A DNA stretch of 64,000 bases from Flavobacterium terrigena (GTDB taxonomy: Bacteria > Bacteroidota > Bacteroidia > Flavobacteriales > Flavobacteriaceae): assembly GCF_900108955.1 (NCBI RefSeq), contig NZ_FNYA01000006.1, positions 150,957 through 214,956 of the forward strand, read 5' to 3'. Below the pieces are notes generated by a model. It had not been told where the DNA came from and did no database searches. It was given only the letters and a program-made list of their open reading frames with translations. The translations under genes were made by a program, and so were the position numbers. Shown here in pieces: positions 26,137 through 33,881 of the stretch; the stretch's first letter is position 1; the number at the start of each line of letters is the position of its first letter.

Positions 26137-26221
26137 AGGCTGTCTAAAAAGTCTCGAAAACCTTATTCTGAAGTAAATCCAGAATTTCTAACCTTTGGTT
26201 TTCCTATTAATTAGACAGCCT
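26137..26221. repeat. Nested inverted-repeat element / bidirectional terminator
   Basis: Three nested inverted repeats share one axis: AGGCTGTCTAA/TTAGACAGCCT (26137-26147, 26211-26221), GAAAACC/GGTTTTC (26156-26162, 26197-26203) and ATTCTG/CAGAAT (26165-26170, 26180-26185). T-rich sequence follows on both strands, so it can terminate both flanking genes. The end sequence resembles termini of some insertion-sequence families, so a miniature transposon-derived element is possible. Confidence 0.7.
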
Positions 26222-26245
26222 ATTTTTATAATATAAAGTTACGAA

Positions 26246-27091
26246 TTATTTTTTAGACCACAATTCGATACTATCTTTATTTTGTTTGATATAATCTTCA
26301 TTTTTATCAGTAGTTGCACCAGCTAATGATAATTTTGCACTTTCAATAGCACCTTTTTTATCTCCTAATTTATATTGAATTAGTGATTTTAATCTATTGT
26401 ACCAATATGGAACTTTATCACCTGATAATGCAATTCCTTGATTAATCCAGATTAAAGCTTTATTTAAGTCAGTATTCGATTGATAATAGTATTGTGAAGA
26501 AGTATAATATTCATTTGCTGAAGGTCCGTCCATTACATCTTCAATCGTTTTTAAAACTATTTTTTGAGTAGGAACATCAATTTTAATAGAAACTAAAGTT
26601 TTCTCCCAAGACAATTCTAAATTGGCTGCTTCCGTAGTTACATTATTAAATGAAATAGTAAAAGTTTCTACTAATCTGTTTAAACTTTCTGGTTTTGCAG
26701 AAGTTTTTAAGGCAATTTTTTCATCACTCCATTCTTCTGGTAAACCCCAATTGTGAATGTCTTTGTAAAAAATAATATCCCATGCATCTGCTTTTGGAGT
26801 TGTATACAATGCGTACGTTCCTTTTGCTAATGGCTTTCCGTCAATTACAACATCTTGAGAAAAAGTAATCGTAGTGTTTTCATTAGCACCCGTTCTCCAG
26901 TTTTTCCCATAAGGTACTAATTCTCCATAAACTGCTCTTCCTTTTGCGCTAGGTCTGTGGTAATCAACTTCTATCTGAGTTAATCCAACTGTTTGATCAA
27001 CTTTTGACATTGGACTAGCTTGTGGCATAGAAATTTGTGCTGATGCTAAACCAGTAATTAGTAAAAGACTTAAAACGATGTATTTTTTCAT
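26246..27091 (-). CDS. DUF2911 family exported protein
   Basis: 281 aa with a Sec signal peptide (cleaved around LASAQ, residue 19) and the DUF2911 domain (about 25-170), recognisable from VDYHRPSAKGRAVYGELVPYG and KGTYALYTTP. The C-terminal third is helical and TPR-like (WINQGIALSG, KLSLAGA). Function is unknown; it should act in the periplasm or envelope. Common in Bacteroidota. Confidence 0.88.
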   Translation of the reverse strand: MKKYIVLSLLLITGLASAQISMPQASPMSKVDQTVGLTQIEVDYHRPSAKGRAVYGELVPYGKNWRTGANENTTITFSQDVVIDGKPLAKGTYALYTTPKADAWDIIFYKDIHNWGLPEEWSDEKIALKTSAKPESLNRLVETFTISFNNVTTEAANLELSWEKTLVSIKIDVPTQKIVLKTIEDVMDGPSANEYYTSSQYYYQSNTDLNKALIWINQGIALSGDKVPYWYNRLKSLIQYKLGDKKGAIESAKLSLAGATTDKNEDYIKQNKDSIELWSKK

Positions 27092-27210
27092 AGTAAATAT
27101 ATTTTTTTGCTAATTTAACTCAAATAATTATTGAATAAAGTTAATAAAATTTTAAATTTTCAAAAATCATTTATTTTGTTTAATTTTTTAGATAAAAGAT
27201 TAAACAATTG

Positions 27211-27218
27211 TATCTTTG
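27211..27218 (+). promoter_or_regulatory. -7 promoter element of the SRPBCC-photolyase operon
   Basis: TATCTTTG, 21 bp before the ATG at 27240. No -33 element at standard spacing. Confidence 0.55.
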
Positions 27219-27239
27219 TAAAACTTTAAAAAATATCTA

Positions 27240-27704
27240 ATGAAGATTTACAAAATTCATACCAAACAGAATTTACCCATTTCTAAAGAAGAGGCATGGG
27301 TTTTTTTATCAAATCCAGAAAATTTAAAAAAAATTACTCCAGAATATATGAGTTTTGATATTTTAAATGGAGCTGACAGACCTATGTTTGCTGGACAAAT
27401 AATTGAGTATATAGTTACACCAATTTTAGGTATTAAAACAAAATGGGTTACAGAAATCACCCATGTAGTTAAAGGTGAATATTTTGTAGATGAGCAACGA
27501 TTTGGGCCTTATGACTTATGGCATCATAAACACTTTATCAAAGAAATTCCAGGAGGAGTTGAAATGGAAGATATTATTGATTATAAAGTTCCAATGGGAA
27601 TTTTAGGACAATTATTTCATCCATTTATAGTCAAACCAAAATTGAAAGAAATTTTTAAATACAGAAGAAATAAGTTAGTTGAACTTTTTGGAGAAATTAA
27701 ATAA
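27240..27704 (+). CDS. SRPBCC family protein
   Basis: A 154-aa START/SRPBCC-fold protein with a hydrophobic ligand cavity. It carries the usual N-terminal pattern ISKEEAWVFLSNPENLKKITPEYMSF and the ILGQLFHPFIVKPKLKEIFKYR helix at the end. Such proteins often sit directly upstream of photolyase genes, as here (2 bp apart). The link is contextual, with no known reaction. Confidence 0.87.
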   Translation: MKIYKIHTKQNLPISKEEAWVFLSNPENLKKITPEYMSFDILNGADRPMFAGQIIEYIVTPILGIKTKWVTEITHVVKGEYFVDEQRFGPYDLWHHKHFIKEIPGGVEMEDIIDYKVPMGILGQLFHPFIVKPKLKEIFKYRRNKLVELFGEIK

Positions 27705-27706
27705 AT

Positions 27707-28993
27707 ATGACAGTTTTTTGGTTTAGAAGAGATTTACGTTTAGATGATAATACCGCTTTGTTTCATGCTTTGCAAGAGAATGGGACTATTTTGCCAATTT
27801 TCATTTTCGATGAAACGATATTACAACATTTAGAAAAAAATGACGCACGTGTAACTTTTATACACAATCAATTAGAGATAATAAATAAAGAATTAGCAAA
27901 AATTAATAAGTCGTTAGCGGTTTTTTATGGAAAACCTTTAGAGATTTTCGAGAAACTAATTGCAGAAAATGTAATTACTTCGGTCTATACCAATCACGAT
28001 TATGAACCATATGCTAGAAAACGAGATAAAGCTCTAAATGACTTATTCAAACACCATAAAATTGAGTTTAAAACCTGTAAAGATCAAGTGATTTTTGAAA
28101 AATCGGAAATTACAAAAGATGATGGTTTGCCATATGTAGTTTATACACCTTATTCTAACAAATGGAAAGCGAAATTAAAAGAAACAAAACTTATTAATTA
28201 TTCTTCAGAAATTTTATTGGATAAAATAGCACAACACTCCTACACTTTTTTATCACTAAATGATATTGGATTTGAAAGAACAACTATTTCGTTACCAGAA
28301 TATAATATTTCAGAAAAATTAGTTTCAGAATATGAAGCAACCAGAAATTTTCCAGCTTTAAACGGAACTTCTTTAATTGGAATACATTTGCGATTTGGAA
28401 CCATAAGTATTCGGAAATTGGTCCAATATGCGCTTCAATTTCAGAATGACATCTTCTTAAAAGAATTAATTTGGAGAGAATTTTTTATGCAAATTTTATG
28501 GCATTTTCCGCATACAATTTCAAAAAGTTTCAAACCAAAATACGATTTTATTGTTTGGGATAATAATGAAGATATTTTCAAAAAATGGTGCGAAGGAAAA
28601 ACCGGATATCCAATGGTTGACGCCGGAATGCGAGAATTAAACACAACCGGGCATATGCACAATCGGGTGAGAATGGTGGTTGCGAGTTTTTTATGCAAAC
28701 ATTTATTAATTGATTGGCGTTGGGGTGAAACCTATTTCGCATCAAAATTATTAGATTATGAACAAGCTAGTAATATTGGAAATTGGCAATGGGCTGCTGG
28801 TTCTGGTGTAGACGCGTCTCCTTATTTTAGAATTTTTAATCCAACAGAACAAATTAAAAAATTCGATAAAGACTTAAAATACATCAAAAAATGGATTCCA
28901 GAATTTGAAACGCTAGATTATCCAAATCCAATTGTGGATCATAAAGAAGCTAGAGAAAAATGTTTACGTGTTTATAAAGATGCTGTTGGGTAA
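27707..28993 (+). CDS. Deoxyribodipyrimidine photo-lyase / cryptochrome family
   Basis: A 428-aa flavoprotein that repairs UV-induced pyrimidine dimers using light. The N-terminal antenna domain starts FWFRRDLRLDDN. The FAD domain carries WREFFMQILWHFP, DAGMRELNTTGHMHNRVRMVVASFL and NWQWAAGSGVDASPYFRIFNP. The last is typical of class I CPD photolyases, though a 6-4 photolyase cannot be excluded. Co-transcribed with the SRPBCC gene. Confidence 0.93.
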   Translation: MTVFWFRRDLRLDDNTALFHALQENGTILPIFIFDETILQHLEKNDARVTFIHNQLEIINKELAKINKSLAVFYGKPLEIFEKLIAENVITSVYTNHDYEPYARKRDKALNDLFKHHKIEFKTCKDQVIFEKSEITKDDGLPYVVYTPYSNKWKAKLKETKLINYSSEILLDKIAQHSYTFLSLNDIGFERTTISLPEYNISEKLVSEYEATRNFPALNGTSLIGIHLRFGTISIRKLVQYALQFQNDIFLKELIWREFFMQILWHFPHTISKSFKPKYDFIVWDNNEDIFKKWCEGKTGYPMVDAGMRELNTTGHMHNRVRMVVASFLCKHLLIDWRWGETYFASKLLDYEQASNIGNWQWAAGSGVDASPYFRIFNPTEQIKKFDKDLKYIKKWIPEFETLDYPNPIVDHKEAREKCLRVYKDAVG

Positions 28994-28994
28994 A

Positions 28995-29645
28995 TTATCC
29001 CAAAACATTCTCTATATCCAATTCTTCAAATCTATCAATCACGATATTGGCTAAAGTATAATCTTGTTTTTTAGAATTTAGACTTTTATATCCAACACAA
29101 AATACTCCTGAAGCGTGTGCGGCTTTAATTCCGTTAGTGCTATCTTCAATAATGATGCAATTTTCTTTTGGCGTATTTGATAATCTTACCGCTTCATTAA
29201 AAATCGCTGGATTAGGTTTTGATTGTGGAAAATCTTCTCCAGAAATAATATGAGAAAAATATTGATGTAAATCAAATCGGTTAAAAATTCTATTAATAGT
29301 AACTTTTGATGCTGAAGAAGCCAAAACCATTTGAATTCCTTTCTGGTGCAAGTTTTTGATTAAATCTTCTACTCCATCCAATAAATATAAGTCTTCTTTC
29401 GTGTCAAAAGCTTTATTAAAAATAGTTCTTTTTCGTTGAACTAATTCTTCTGTATCCGTTGTTATTCCGAAATTGTCTTTAATTTTTTGAAAAACATTTT
29501 TAGTCGAATTTCCTGTAAAAGTAGCAAACATTTCTGCTGAAACTTCAATGTTTAATTCTTTAAAATGTTCGAAATAAGCATAATGATGTACAGGTTCAGT
29601 ATCCACAATTACACCATCCATATCAAAAATAACCGTTTGTAACAT
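28995..29645 (-). CDS. HAD family hydrolase, beta-phosphoglucomutase-like
   Basis: A 216-aa HAD subfamily IA enzyme with motif I DMDGVIVDTEPVHH, motif II ASSAS, motif III Lys in GEDFPQSKPNPAIF and motif IV IIEDSTNGIKAA. The helical cap is of the beta-phosphoglucomutase type, but a general sugar-phosphate phosphatase is equally likely. Convergent with the photolyase gene, separated by one base, with no hairpin between them. Confidence 0.88.
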   Translation of the reverse strand: MLQTVIFDMDGVIVDTEPVHHYAYFEHFKELNIEVSAEMFATFTGNSTKNVFQKIKDNFGITTDTEELVQRKRTIFNKAFDTKEDLYLLDGVEDLIKNLHQKGIQMVLASSASKVTINRIFNRFDLHQYFSHIISGEDFPQSKPNPAIFNEAVRLSNTPKENCIIIEDSTNGIKAAHASGVFCVGYKSLNSKKQDYTLANIVIDRFEELDIENVLG

Positions 29646-29660
29646 AATTTAAATTTTTTG

Positions 29661-29668
29661 CGAATTTA
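29661..29668 (-). promoter_or_regulatory. Possible -7 element of the HAD hydrolase
   Basis: TAAATTCG on the minus strand, a TTCG variant of the -7 motif, 15 bp before the ATG at 29645. Confidence 0.35.
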
Positions 29669-29679
29669 AAAAAATTACC

Positions 29680-29708
29680 TTGAAATTAAACCTTTTTGTA
29701 TAACTTTA
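29680..29708 (+). promoter_or_regulatory. Possible promoter of the ECF sigma operon
   Basis: TTG (29680-29682), an 18-bp spacer and TAACTTTA (29701-29708). A better -7 match, TAATTTTG (29731-29738), overlaps the proposed start codon region, so the true start of transcription is uncertain. Confidence 0.35.
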
Positions 29709-29726
29709 GTCTAATATTAAAATCTG

Positions 29727-30278
29727 TTGTTAATTTTGCAAGAAGAGAAACTATTTATAGAAACTTTAATTAATCCGAAAACGCAAAATGTCGCGTTTAA
29801 ACAATTGGTACAACAATATCAGAAACCATTATATTTTCACATTAGAAATATTGTTTTAAATCATGATGATACTGATGATGTTTTACAAAATACGTTTATT
29901 AAAGTGTTTTCAAATCTGAAAAATTTCAAAGGAGAAAGTAAATTGTATTCTTGGATTTACAGAATTGCCACAAATGAATCGTTGACTTTTATTGAGCAAA
30001 GAGCTAGAAAACAAGGAATTTCTAATGAAGAAGTGCAACAAAAAGCCATTATGAATTTAGAATCGGACGTGTATTTTGAAGGAGATGAAATCCAGTTGAA
30101 ATTACAAAAAGCCATTGCAATTTTGCCAGAAAAGCAGCAATTAGTGTTTAAAATGAAGTATTTTCAGGAAATGAAATATGAAAACATGAGTGAAATTTTA
30201 GATACTTCTGTTGGAGCTTTAAAAGCGAATTACCATCATGCGGTAAAAAAAATTGAAGAATATTTAAAAACGAATTAA
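29727..30278 (+). CDS. ECF RNA polymerase sigma factor
   Basis: 183 aa in two domains. Region 2 (about residues 25-95) contains DDVLQNTFIKVFSNLKNFKGESKLYSWIYRIA, and region 4 (about 125-180) contains LPEKQQLVFKMKYFQEMKYENMSEIL with the helix-turn-helix. No ATG exists near the N-terminus. The start is TTG at 29727 or at 29736 (which would give MQEEKLFIETL). It heads a three-gene operon with a membrane anti-sigma candidate and a Spy-like periplasmic protein. The regulon cannot be predicted. Confidence 0.88.
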   Translation: MLILQEEKLFIETLINPKTQNVAFKQLVQQYQKPLYFHIRNIVLNHDDTDDVLQNTFIKVFSNLKNFKGESKLYSWIYRIATNESLTFIEQRARKQGISNEEVQQKAIMNLESDVYFEGDEIQLKLQKAIAILPEKQQLVFKMKYFQEMKYENMSEILDTSVGALKANYHHAVKKIEEYLKTN

Positions 30279-30308
30279 ACCTTTTAACAAAAAAAAGGTC
30301 ATATAGAT

Positions 30309-30767
30309 ATGAATACAAATTTAGAAAATAATAAAATTAAATCAGGATTTACAGCTCCAACCGATTATTTTGATACTTTATCAGATAAAATATTCGAAAA
30401 AATAAACGGAGAAGTAAATACAAGCTTGCTTCCTGAAACGAGCGGTTTTATTGTGCCAGAAAACTATTTTGCTAAGAATGAAGCAGAATTATTAAGAAAA
30501 ATTAATCATTCGGAAACAAAAGTAATTAGCTTAAAAGCTGCGTTTTATAAAGTAAGTGGAATTGCGGCAGTTTTATTGCTAACAATAGTTTCGCCGATGT
30601 TTTATAATACTGTAGAAACGAAGAAGAATGAGTTAGCAGAAATGAATTATTTAGAAATACATTCGGAGGAATTAGGTATTTATGAAGTAGGTTCTATGTT
30701 AGATAATGATGATATAATAGAATTAGAAAATGAATTGATTTATAATGATTTAAATGCTATTAATTAA
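30309..30767 (+). CDS. Putative membrane anti-sigma factor
   Basis: 152 aa with no family I can name. It has a repeated motif, GFTAPTDYFDTLSDKIFEKI and GFIVPENYFAKNEAELLRKI, in the cytoplasmic N-terminal half, one membrane helix at about residues 84-101, and an acidic extracytoplasmic tail. Its position directly after an ECF sigma gene and its topology suggest it binds and holds the sigma factor at the membrane. This is inference from context. Confidence 0.7.
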   Translation: MNTNLENNKIKSGFTAPTDYFDTLSDKIFEKINGEVNTSLLPETSGFIVPENYFAKNEAELLRKINHSETKVISLKAAFYKVSGIAAVLLLTIVSPMFYNTVETKKNELAEMNYLEIHSEELGIYEVGSMLDNDDIIELENELIYNDLNAIN

Positions 30768-30796
30768 ATAATTAGTTTAAATAAAATAATGCAATT

Positions 30797-31246
30797 ATGA
30801 AAAATAAAATTACATATATATTCCTTTTTTTACTTTCCATTCAATTTGGATTTAGTCAAGAAAATGATACTAGAAAAGAGCAAATTAAATCTTTAAAAAT
30901 TGCTTTTATATCCCAAAAATTAGCACTTACTTCTGATGAAGCTGAAAAATTTTGGCCAATTTATAATAAGTACGATGAAAAAATAATGATTTTAAAGGAA
31001 GCACAAATGAAACTTCGTCATCAAAAACGTAATGGAACTGATGAAGAAGCTCTAAAAAAGATTGAAGAAGCGGAAGAAAAAGAAGCGGAAGTGATGATTT
31101 TGAAAAAGAAAATGCGTGCAGAGCTAATTCCGATAATTTCAGCTGAAAAAGTTTTAAAACTAGAACAATTGGAACAAGAATTCCATAGGAAATTATTAGA
31201 AAAATTAAGAGGCCGTAGAGGAAATCCACCTCCACCAAGACGATAA
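30797..31246 (+). CDS. Spy/CpxP-like periplasmic protein of the ECF sigma operon
   Basis: 149 aa with a signal peptide (cleaved near FGFSQ, residue 21) and a mature helical part rich in Lys/Glu (residues 30-135), followed by an Arg/Pro tail GRRGNPPPPRR. Small helical proteins in the third position after ECF sigma and anti-sigma genes in Flavobacterium are described as sensors of the sigma factor. A chaperone-like Spy role is the alternative. Confidence 0.72.
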   Translation: MKNKITYIFLFLLSIQFGFSQENDTRKEQIKSLKIAFISQKLALTSDEAEKFWPIYNKYDEKIMILKEAQMKLRHQKRNGTDEEALKKIEEAEEKEAEVMILKKKMRAELIPIISAEKVLKLEQLEQEFHRKLLEKLRGRRGNPPPPRR

Positions 31247-31284
31247 AAACTGGTTAAAAGTTTTTTATATTTTTGAACCCAATT

Positions 31285-31312
31285 TAAGCCATTGATGTAT
31301 ATTAATGGCTTA
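31285..31312 (+). terminator. Possible terminator after the ECF operon
   Basis: TAAGCCATT / AATGGCTTA (arms 31285-31293 and 31304-31312) followed on the plus strand by TTTTAATTTT. It overlaps the stop codon of the convergent gene. Confidence 0.5.
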
Positions 31313-32333
31313 TTTTAATTTTAGTTACTTTGTTTCTACCAGCTAAATAAATATGTTTTTTACTACTGAATCGTAATGTGTAAAAATCAGTATCTTCCAA
31401 TAATTTATGCCATTTTTTACCTGAGTTAGTTGAATAATAAACACCAGAAGTTCCGCAAGTGTAAATTACTTTCCCGTTGCTTTCAGGCATAAATTGCACG
31501 CAAGAAGCATATCCAAAAGCTTCATTTTCAGCCAATAATTTCCAAGTTTTCCCACCGTCTTTTGTGATTGCTTTATTTTTAGAATTGTCTTTTTGTTGGT
31601 CATAATTTCCACCCACAATAATTCCTTTTTTCTCATTAAAAAAATCCATGGAAAACGCACCAGTCATAGCTTCACCCTGAGTAATTGGAGTTTCAAAAAC
31701 TTCCCATGTTTTACCTTTGTCTGAACTTTTAAATAACCTCGATTTTTTCCCACCAGAAATTATAAAAATAACTCCATCAACTATTTTTACATTAGTATCA
31801 CTTGCGGCAAAAGCGGCTTCACCCTCAACCGTTTTTGGTAAATTTGCACATGGAATTTTATTCCAAGTTTCCCCAGAATCTTCAGTTAACAGTATTGATA
31901 AACAATCTTCCGTAGGATCTCCAATAACAATACCTAAACCATTTTTAGGATAGATAAACATACTATCATAAAAAACTTTTTCACCACTTTCTGAATAAAC
32001 TAAGCTAAAAGCACAATTATTGGCATATGTACGCATTTTATACATATTTGCTGGCGAACCTGCGTTAATAAGCAAAATATCCATTCCATTATACCCCATA
32101 CTTCTAAAATCAGTTTTCTCATTTTGAAGTTTCACAATTTTAGTTTCTGAATCAGTTGCAAAACTAATAAATCCTGCTTTAGAATTCGTTCCACCAAACC
32201 AAACACCACCATTAACTGCTGTAATAGCTCTGATTGAAACTGAATCCAAAACAATATCTTTTCGTTCAACAACTTTATAAGTCGATTTACACGATAAAAA
32301 AACAAAAGAAAAAAGCAAAACTAAAATTCTCAT
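31302..32333 (-). CDS. Ycf48-like beta-propeller lipoprotein
   Basis: 343 aa with a lipobox LSC (Cys15). Four Asp-box/BNR motifs (TEDSGETW, SSDKGKTW, TKDGGKTW, STNSGKKW) are spaced along the chain and predict a sialidase-like beta-propeller, similar to Ycf48/photosystem assembly-like proteins. Flavobacterial genomes sometimes label it oxidoreductase, which the sequence does not support. A GTG start two codons upstream (32339) is possible, but the ATG at 32333 gives a proper signal. Function is unknown. Confidence 0.82.
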   Translation of the reverse strand: MRILVLLFSFVFLSCKSTYKVVERKDIVLDSVSIRAITAVNGGVWFGGTNSKAGFISFATDSETKIVKLQNEKTDFRSMGYNGMDILLINAGSPANMYKMRTYANNCAFSLVYSESGEKVFYDSMFIYPKNGLGIVIGDPTEDCLSILLTEDSGETWNKIPCANLPKTVEGEAAFAASDTNVKIVDGVIFIISGGKKSRLFKSSDKGKTWEVFETPITQGEAMTGAFSMDFFNEKKGIIVGGNYDQQKDNSKNKAITKDGGKTWKLLAENEAFGYASCVQFMPESNGKVIYTCGTSGVYYSTNSGKKWHKLLEDTDFYTLRFSSKKHIYLAGRNKVTKIKISH

Positions 32334-32451
32334 AAACACCTTATTTTAGGCTAATGTACAATAATTTATAAAATTACAAAACTTGTAAAATTGACTTTGG
32401 CACAATAATTGGAATTACATTAAAAAAGAAAGTAACTTAATACTAAATATT

Positions 32452-33762
32452 ATGAAAACACGATTATTTGCTTCGGTCATAGGCTCTCTACTACTAGCCA
32501 TACCAACATTAGCGCAAGATAAGACAACCGTTACGGCAAACAGTAGCGATATTAGTGATAATTTAGATTTAAAAGCAGTAGCTTCAATTTTTGGTGATGC
32601 TTCAAATTTGGAAGATTTCGAAAGAAGATTGAATGATCCAAAATCGCAAATTTCTAATTTAGATTTAAATAACGATAATCAAGTAGATTATTTACGTGTA
32701 GTAGAATCTGTTGAAGGTAGAGCACATATTATTGTAATTCAGGCTGTTTTGGAAAAAGATGTTTTTCAAGATGTGGCAACTGTAGAGCTTGAAAAAGACA
32801 GCAATAATAAAGTTCAAATTCAAGTTGTTGGAGACGTTTATATGTACGGAAGTAACTATATATATGAGCCAATTTATGTTCATACACCTGTAATTTATAC
32901 TACATTTTGGGTAAATCATTATCGTCCGTATTATTCATCATGGTATTGGAATTATTACCCATCATATTACCACTGTTGGTCTCCATTCCCTATTTTCAGA
33001 TATAGAAATAATATTTCAATCCACATCAATTTCGGACATTCATACAATTATGTTTCATATAGAAGATGTCATACTGCTTATAACGCCTATTATGGAAGAA
33101 GAGGAAATGGTTACGAAATGCGCCATCCAAATCGTTCTTTCTCTCACAGAAATAGTGGATATTCAAACAGATATGAAATGGATAGTCATAGAGAAATTAA
33201 AACGCGTACTCCAGGTACAAGAAATTTAAATACGAATACTGGCGCACCAAGAGGTGAATCTCAACCTAGAGGAATTGCTCCAAGAGGAAACGCTGTAGCT
33301 GGAACTCCAAGGAATGATTCACAACCGAGAGCAACATCTCCAAGAGGAAATTCTCAGCCAAGAGTTGAAGCCACTCCAAGAGGTAATGCATCAGTGGGAA
33401 CACCAAGAAACGAATCGCAACCAAGAGCAACTTCTCCTAGAGGAAATTCTCAACCAAGAGTTGAAGCTACTCCAAGAGGAAATGCATCAGTAGGAACACC
33501 AAGAAACGAATCGCAGCCAAGAACAATTGCTCCAAGAGGGAACAATAATCCGAGAGTTGAATCATCTCCAAGAGGAAATTCTCAACCAAGAATGGAATCG
33601 CCTAGAAGTAACAATCCTAGAGTAGAATCATCTCCAAGAGGCAATTCTCAACCAAGAATGGAGTCACAAAGAGGTGGTGGTTCGCAACCAAGAATGGAAG
33701 GTTCAAGAGGAAATTCGCAACCGAGAGGAAATGGCGGAGGTTCTGGTAGAGGAAGAGGATAA
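32452..33762 (+). CDS. Exported protein with Arg/Pro-rich tandem repeats
   Basis: 436 aa. A signal peptide (about residues 1-21, ending TLAQ) is followed by a conserved globular part (about 30-130) and an aromatic Tyr/Trp/His-rich stretch (about 140-210). The C-terminal 180 residues are a disordered Arg/Pro/Ser/Gly region with a 32-residue repeat occurring twice almost exactly, then degenerate PRGNSQPRMES copies and a GRGRG end. The basic tail suggests binding of an acidic polymer such as DNA, RNA or polysaccharide outside the cell, but no function is known to me. Confidence 0.75.
   Translation: MKTRLFASVIGSLLLAIPTLAQDKTTVTANSSDISDNLDLKAVASIFGDASNLEDFERRLNDPKSQISNLDLNNDNQVDYLRVVESVEGRAHIIVIQAVLEKDVFQDVATVELEKDSNNKVQIQVVGDVYMYGSNYIYEPIYVHTPVIYTTFWVNHYRPYYSSWYWNYYPSYYHCWSPFPIFRYRNNISIHINFGHSYNYVSYRRCHTAYNAYYGRRGNGYEMRHPNRSFSHRNSGYSNRYEMDSHREIKTRTPGTRNLNTNTGAPRGESQPRGIAPRGNAVAGTPRNDSQPRATSPRGNSQPRVEATPRGNASVGTPRNESQPRATSPRGNSQPRVEATPRGNASVGTPRNESQPRTIAPRGNNNPRVESSPRGNSQPRMESPRSNNPRVESSPRGNSQPRMESQRGGGSQPRMEGSRGNSQPRGNGGGSGRGRG
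33321..33512 (+). repeat. 96-bp tandem repeat, two near-identical copies
   Basis: Two adjacent 96-bp units encode the same 32 residues (…NDSQPRATSPRGNSQPRVEA… versus …NESQPRATS…) with a few mostly silent substitutions. Partial copies follow. The repeat stays in frame, so expansion or contraction would not break the gene. Confidence 0.8.
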
Positions 33763-33765
33763 ATT

Positions 33766-33791
33766 AAAAGCCGACTAATTAGTCGGCTTTT
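33766..33791. terminator. Palindromic terminator after the Arg/Pro-repeat gene
   Basis: AAAAGCCGACTAA / TTAGTCGGCTTTT is a 26-bp perfect palindrome followed by a T run, 3 bp after the stop codon. Confidence 0.9.
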
Positions 33792-33827
33792 TTGTTTTTT
33801 ATAGACATTATTTGATTCAATAAACGC

Positions 33828-33856
33828 TTGTTGCTAGTATAAAATTACTATCTTTG
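33828..33856 (+). promoter_or_regulatory. Promoter of the RsmB-like gene
   Basis: TTG (33828-33830), 18-bp spacer, TATCTTTG (33849-33856), 25 bp before the ATG at 33882. Confidence 0.65.
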
Positions 33857-33881
33857 CAAGCATTTTTTATTTTTAAAATAC

